Shown here: in pieces, positions 62,847-64,000 of the stretch | How the letters are laid out: each line of letters begins with the position of its first letter | How positions within the stretch are numbered: the stretch's first letter is position 1 | DNA from: Streptomyces sp. A0642 | GTDB lineage: Bacteria > Actinomycetota > Actinomycetes > Streptomycetales > Streptomycetaceae | NCBI RefSeq assembly: GCF_004795105.1 | Contig: NZ_SSBL01000001.1 | Span: forward strand, 310,001-374,000 | DNA: 64,000 bases | Reading direction: 5' to 3' | Program-made: the position numbers and the translations under genes | Notes under the pieces: model-generated | What the model was told of the DNA's origin: nothing | The model's database searches: none | Seen by the model: only the letters and a program-made list of their open reading frames with translations

Positions 62847-62891
62847 GAGCCGTGCACGCCGGCTCGACGGGCTGAAGCCCGCCCGTCCATC

Positions 62892-62928
62892 CGTATGGCG
62901 CCCTCCCCGCCGGGGAGGGCGCCATACG
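62892..62928 (+). terminator. Terminator of the second sugar importer operon
   Basis: A perfect 17-bp stem, CGTATGGCGCCCTCCCC at 62892-62908 paired with 62912-62928, with a 3-nt loop, 45 bp after the permease stop. Confidence 0.85.
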
Positions 62929-63017
62929 TCACGCCAGGGGGGAACGCTCCCGCCCGCGCCGTCAGGACGACCGGGTACAGTGCCCGCCGGCAGTCCCGTT
63001 ACTCCAGGAGGGCAAGC

Positions 63018-64000
63018 GTGACCGACACCAGCGAGGCCCGGTCCGCGGACGGTGCGGCTCCGGCCGATGGGCAGAGCCGACTGCGCCGCCTGATGCGCTA
63101 CATCCCGTTGATCGCCCCCGTCCTGCTGTGGGCCGTGCCCTGCTGGGTGCTGCTGTACGCGGGCCAGCACTGGCCGCTCCCCGCGGCGCTGGGCGGCACC
63201 GCCCTGTCCGTCCTCGGCCTCGTCGTCATGCCGCTCGCGATGACGCGCGGCCACGGGCGGCGGCAACAGGACCGGGCGGCGATCGTCGGCGACACCCTCC
63301 TCGGTGTCGGCTGGGTGCTGTTCACCTGGTCCGTCCTGCTCGGGGTCCTGTTGCGCCTCGCCCTGACCGTGGCCGGCGTCGGCGACGGTCAGGACCGGGC
63401 CCGGATCGTCACGTGGGCGGTCCTCGCCGTGTCCGCCGTGCTGCTCGTCCACGGATATGCCGAGGCCCGGCGGGTGCCACGCGTGCGCCGGCTGGAGGTA
63501 CCCCTGCCCCGGCTGGGAGCGGGACTGGACGGCACCCGCGTCGTGCTCATCACCGACACCCACTACGGCCCGCTCGACCGCGCCCGCTGGTCGGCACGGG
63601 TCTGCGCCGAGGTCAACGCCCTGGAGGCCGACCTGGTCTGCCACACCGGTGACATCGCGGACGGCACGGCGGAACGCCGCCGCGCCCAAGCGGCTCCGCT
63701 CGGCACCGTGCAGGCCACCCGGGCCCGGGTCTACGTCACCGGAAACCACGAGTACTACAGCGAGGCCCAGGGCTGGGTCGACCTGATGGACGAGCTGGGC
63801 TGGAAGCCGCTGCGCAACCGCCATCTGCTGCTCGAACGCGGCGGCGACACCCTGGTGGTCGCCGGCGTGGACGACGTCACCGCCGAGTCCTCGGGCCTCG
63901 CCGGCCACCGCGCCCACCTCGCCGGAGCCCTGGAGGGCGCGGACCCCGGCCTGCCCGTCCTGCTCCTGGCCCACCAGCCCAAGTTCGTCGACCGGGCCGC
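63018..64000 (+). CDS. Membrane-anchored metallophosphoesterase (3' end outside window)
   Basis: The first 327 residues of a calcineurin-type phosphoesterase; the gene runs off the window. Four membrane helices are predicted at about 28-48, 56-75, 92-115 and 130-148. The catalytic domain then starts with DTH at 180-182, GD at 211-212 in HTGDIAD, GNHE at 242-245 and a later His in LLLAHQP. These are the metal ligands of the family. The GTG at 63018 is preceded by AGGAGG. Relatives of this YkuE/YaeI type act on lipid or nucleotide phosphates; the substrate here is unknown. It has its own promoter region after the terminator at 62892. Confidence 0.87.
   Translation, partial: MTDTSEARSADGAAPADGQSRLRRLMRYIPLIAPVLLWAVPCWVLLYAGQHWPLPAALGGTALSVLGLVVMPLAMTRGHGRRQQDRAAIVGDTLLGVGWVLFTWSVLLGVLLRLALTVAGVGDGQDRARIVTWAVLAVSAVLLVHGYAEARRVPRVRRLEVPLPRLGAGLDGTRVVLITDTHYGPLDRARWSARVCAEVNALEADLVCHTGDIADGTAERRRAQAAPLGTVQATRARVYVTGNHEYYSEAQGWVDLMDELGWKPLRNRHLLLERGGDTLVVAGVDDVTAESSGLAGHRAHLAGALEGADPGLPVLLLAHQPKFVDRA

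Noticed and set aside
61572..63974. 800-codon minus-strand ORF opposite the second importer permease and the phosphoesterase
   Set aside because: It covers two real genes and a terminator in antisense. The Gln/His/Asp/Glu-rich sequence has no domain.
1..64000. tRNA/rRNA genes, CRISPR arrays, prophage or transposase genes
   Set aside because: Looked for by eye; no cloverleaf, regular spacer-repeat array, integrase, phage structural or transposase motif was seen. A dedicated tRNA or repeat scan would be decisive.

Overview
The window is chromosomal DNA from a streptomycete-type actinomycete. Support for this: very high GC, GTG/TTG starts with purine-rich ribosome binding sites, many 4-bp ATGA/GTGA gene overlaps, a type 2 BREX (Pgl) phage-defence operon, an AllR-type allantoin locus, and one rare TTA leucine codon of the kind read by the bldA tRNA. 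I saw no tRNA, rRNA, CRISPR array, prophage or transposase gene. All functions are read from the sequence; none has been tested.

Layout. 1-5370: the 3' part of a BREX-2 operon (pglZ, brxD, brxHI), closed by a perfect 17-bp hairpin. 5455-16146: purine-ring catabolism, with malate synthase (aceB), a MobA/MocA-like nucleotidyltransferase, an IclR (AllR-like) regulator, allantoinase and allantoicase. A small conserved protein, a NarL-type two-component pair and a FtsX/MacB-type ABC exporter sit among these genes. A 17-bp palindrome upstream of allB recurs in near-identical form upstream of aceB. 16237-24814: a monooxygenase-like small protein, aldo/keto reductase, SDR, EamA transporter, a second NarL-type pair, and a P450 / hotdog thioesterase / P450 operon whose first P450 carries the TTA codon. 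24863-33904: a sugar locus with a Gfo/Idh/MocA dehydrogenase divergent from a GntR/HutC regulator, a ribose/fructose-type ABC importer, a ROK kinase, a membrane-anchored protein and a short transketolase. 33997-42647: a probable envelope-glycan cluster (sugar-nucleotide epimerase, OmpR-type pair, GT2, DUF2064 transferase, methyltransferase, membrane protein, membrane-anchored sulfite-oxidase-fold molybdoenzyme, GT-C-like membrane protein).

42718-62846: a large L-arabinose locus. It holds araA, araB, a YtfQ-YtfR-YtfT-YjfF-like importer, aldose 1-epimerase, a zinc alcohol dehydrogenase, a LacI regulator, araD, a secreted GH51 arabinofuranosidase and a second ChvE/MmsA/MmsB-type importer. The same 14-bp operator occurs at the araB, importer and araD promoters, each time between a plausible -35 and -10. 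In the proposed scheme, arabinan side chains are cut outside the cell and L-arabinofuranose/arabinose is imported. The sugar then becomes D-xylulose-5-phosphate through AraA, AraB and AraD, all switched by one LacI repressor. The window ends inside a membrane-anchored metallophosphoesterase (63018 onward).
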